This document shows, piece after piece, positions 4,951-5,004 of a DNA stretch of 5,004 nucleotides (its first letter is position 1; each line of letters starts with the position of its first letter). The translations under genes were made by a program, and so were the position numbers. The notes beneath the pieces were generated by a model. The model searched no databases. It had not been told where the DNA came from and worked only from the letters and a program-made list of their open reading frames with translations. Source of the DNA: Candidatus Shapirobacteria bacterium (lineage in GTDB: Bacteria; Patescibacteriota; Microgenomatia; UBA12405); NCBI GenBank assembly GCA_009885205.1, contig VFLE01000153.1, positions 1-5,004 on the forward strand. The letters are read 5' to 3'.

Positions 4951-5004
4951 GGACACCCCACGCGAAGCAGAGGCGTCTCAATAGAGATTTAAGGGCAACT
5001 TTGC

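Overview
The window looks like part of a large eukaryotic DNA virus genome (Nucleocytoviricota, most likely a mimivirus-like or algal-virus lineage of Imitervirales). The basis is a compact, intron-free, AT-rich layout with genes on both strands, a eukaryotic/viral-type class I ribonucleotide reductase small subunit, a PhoH-family ATPase, and several small membrane or cysteine-containing proteins that resemble families I remember from giant-virus genomes. No capsid, polymerase or other hallmark gene is present, so the taxonomic call is an inference.

Layout: bases 1-120 are non-coding and hold a nested hairpin and two copies of a TTTTACACC motif. On the minus strand follow a YubB/DUF1281-like protein (121-666) and the ribonucleotide reductase small subunit (723-1703). 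A short divergent promoter region leads into three plus-strand genes: a two-pass membrane protein (1797-2045), the PhoH-like ATPase (2102-3010) and a membrane-anchored protein with a serine tract and a C-terminal helix (3056-3697). A convergent minus-strand gene (3745-3948) encodes a 67-residue cysteine-containing protein. Its 3' end and that of the preceding gene flank a perfect 12-bp inverted repeat. A second divergent promoter region precedes the last gene, a 271-residue hydrophobic protein (4030-4845). Bases 4846-5004 contain no convincing gene but hold more copies of the 3' motif and a repeat that also starts the window.

Functionally, the reductase supplies deoxynucleotides for viral DNA synthesis and PhoH is probably a nucleic-acid-dependent ATPase. 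The membrane proteins could be virion or host-membrane components, but this is not shown by the sequence. The most notable signal is not a gene. The 9-mer TTTTACACC occurs six times, always between genes. Four of the seven genes have a copy within about 60 bases after the stop codon, reading in the sense direction. This suggests a lineage-specific mRNA 3'-end signal, in places folded into inverted repeats.
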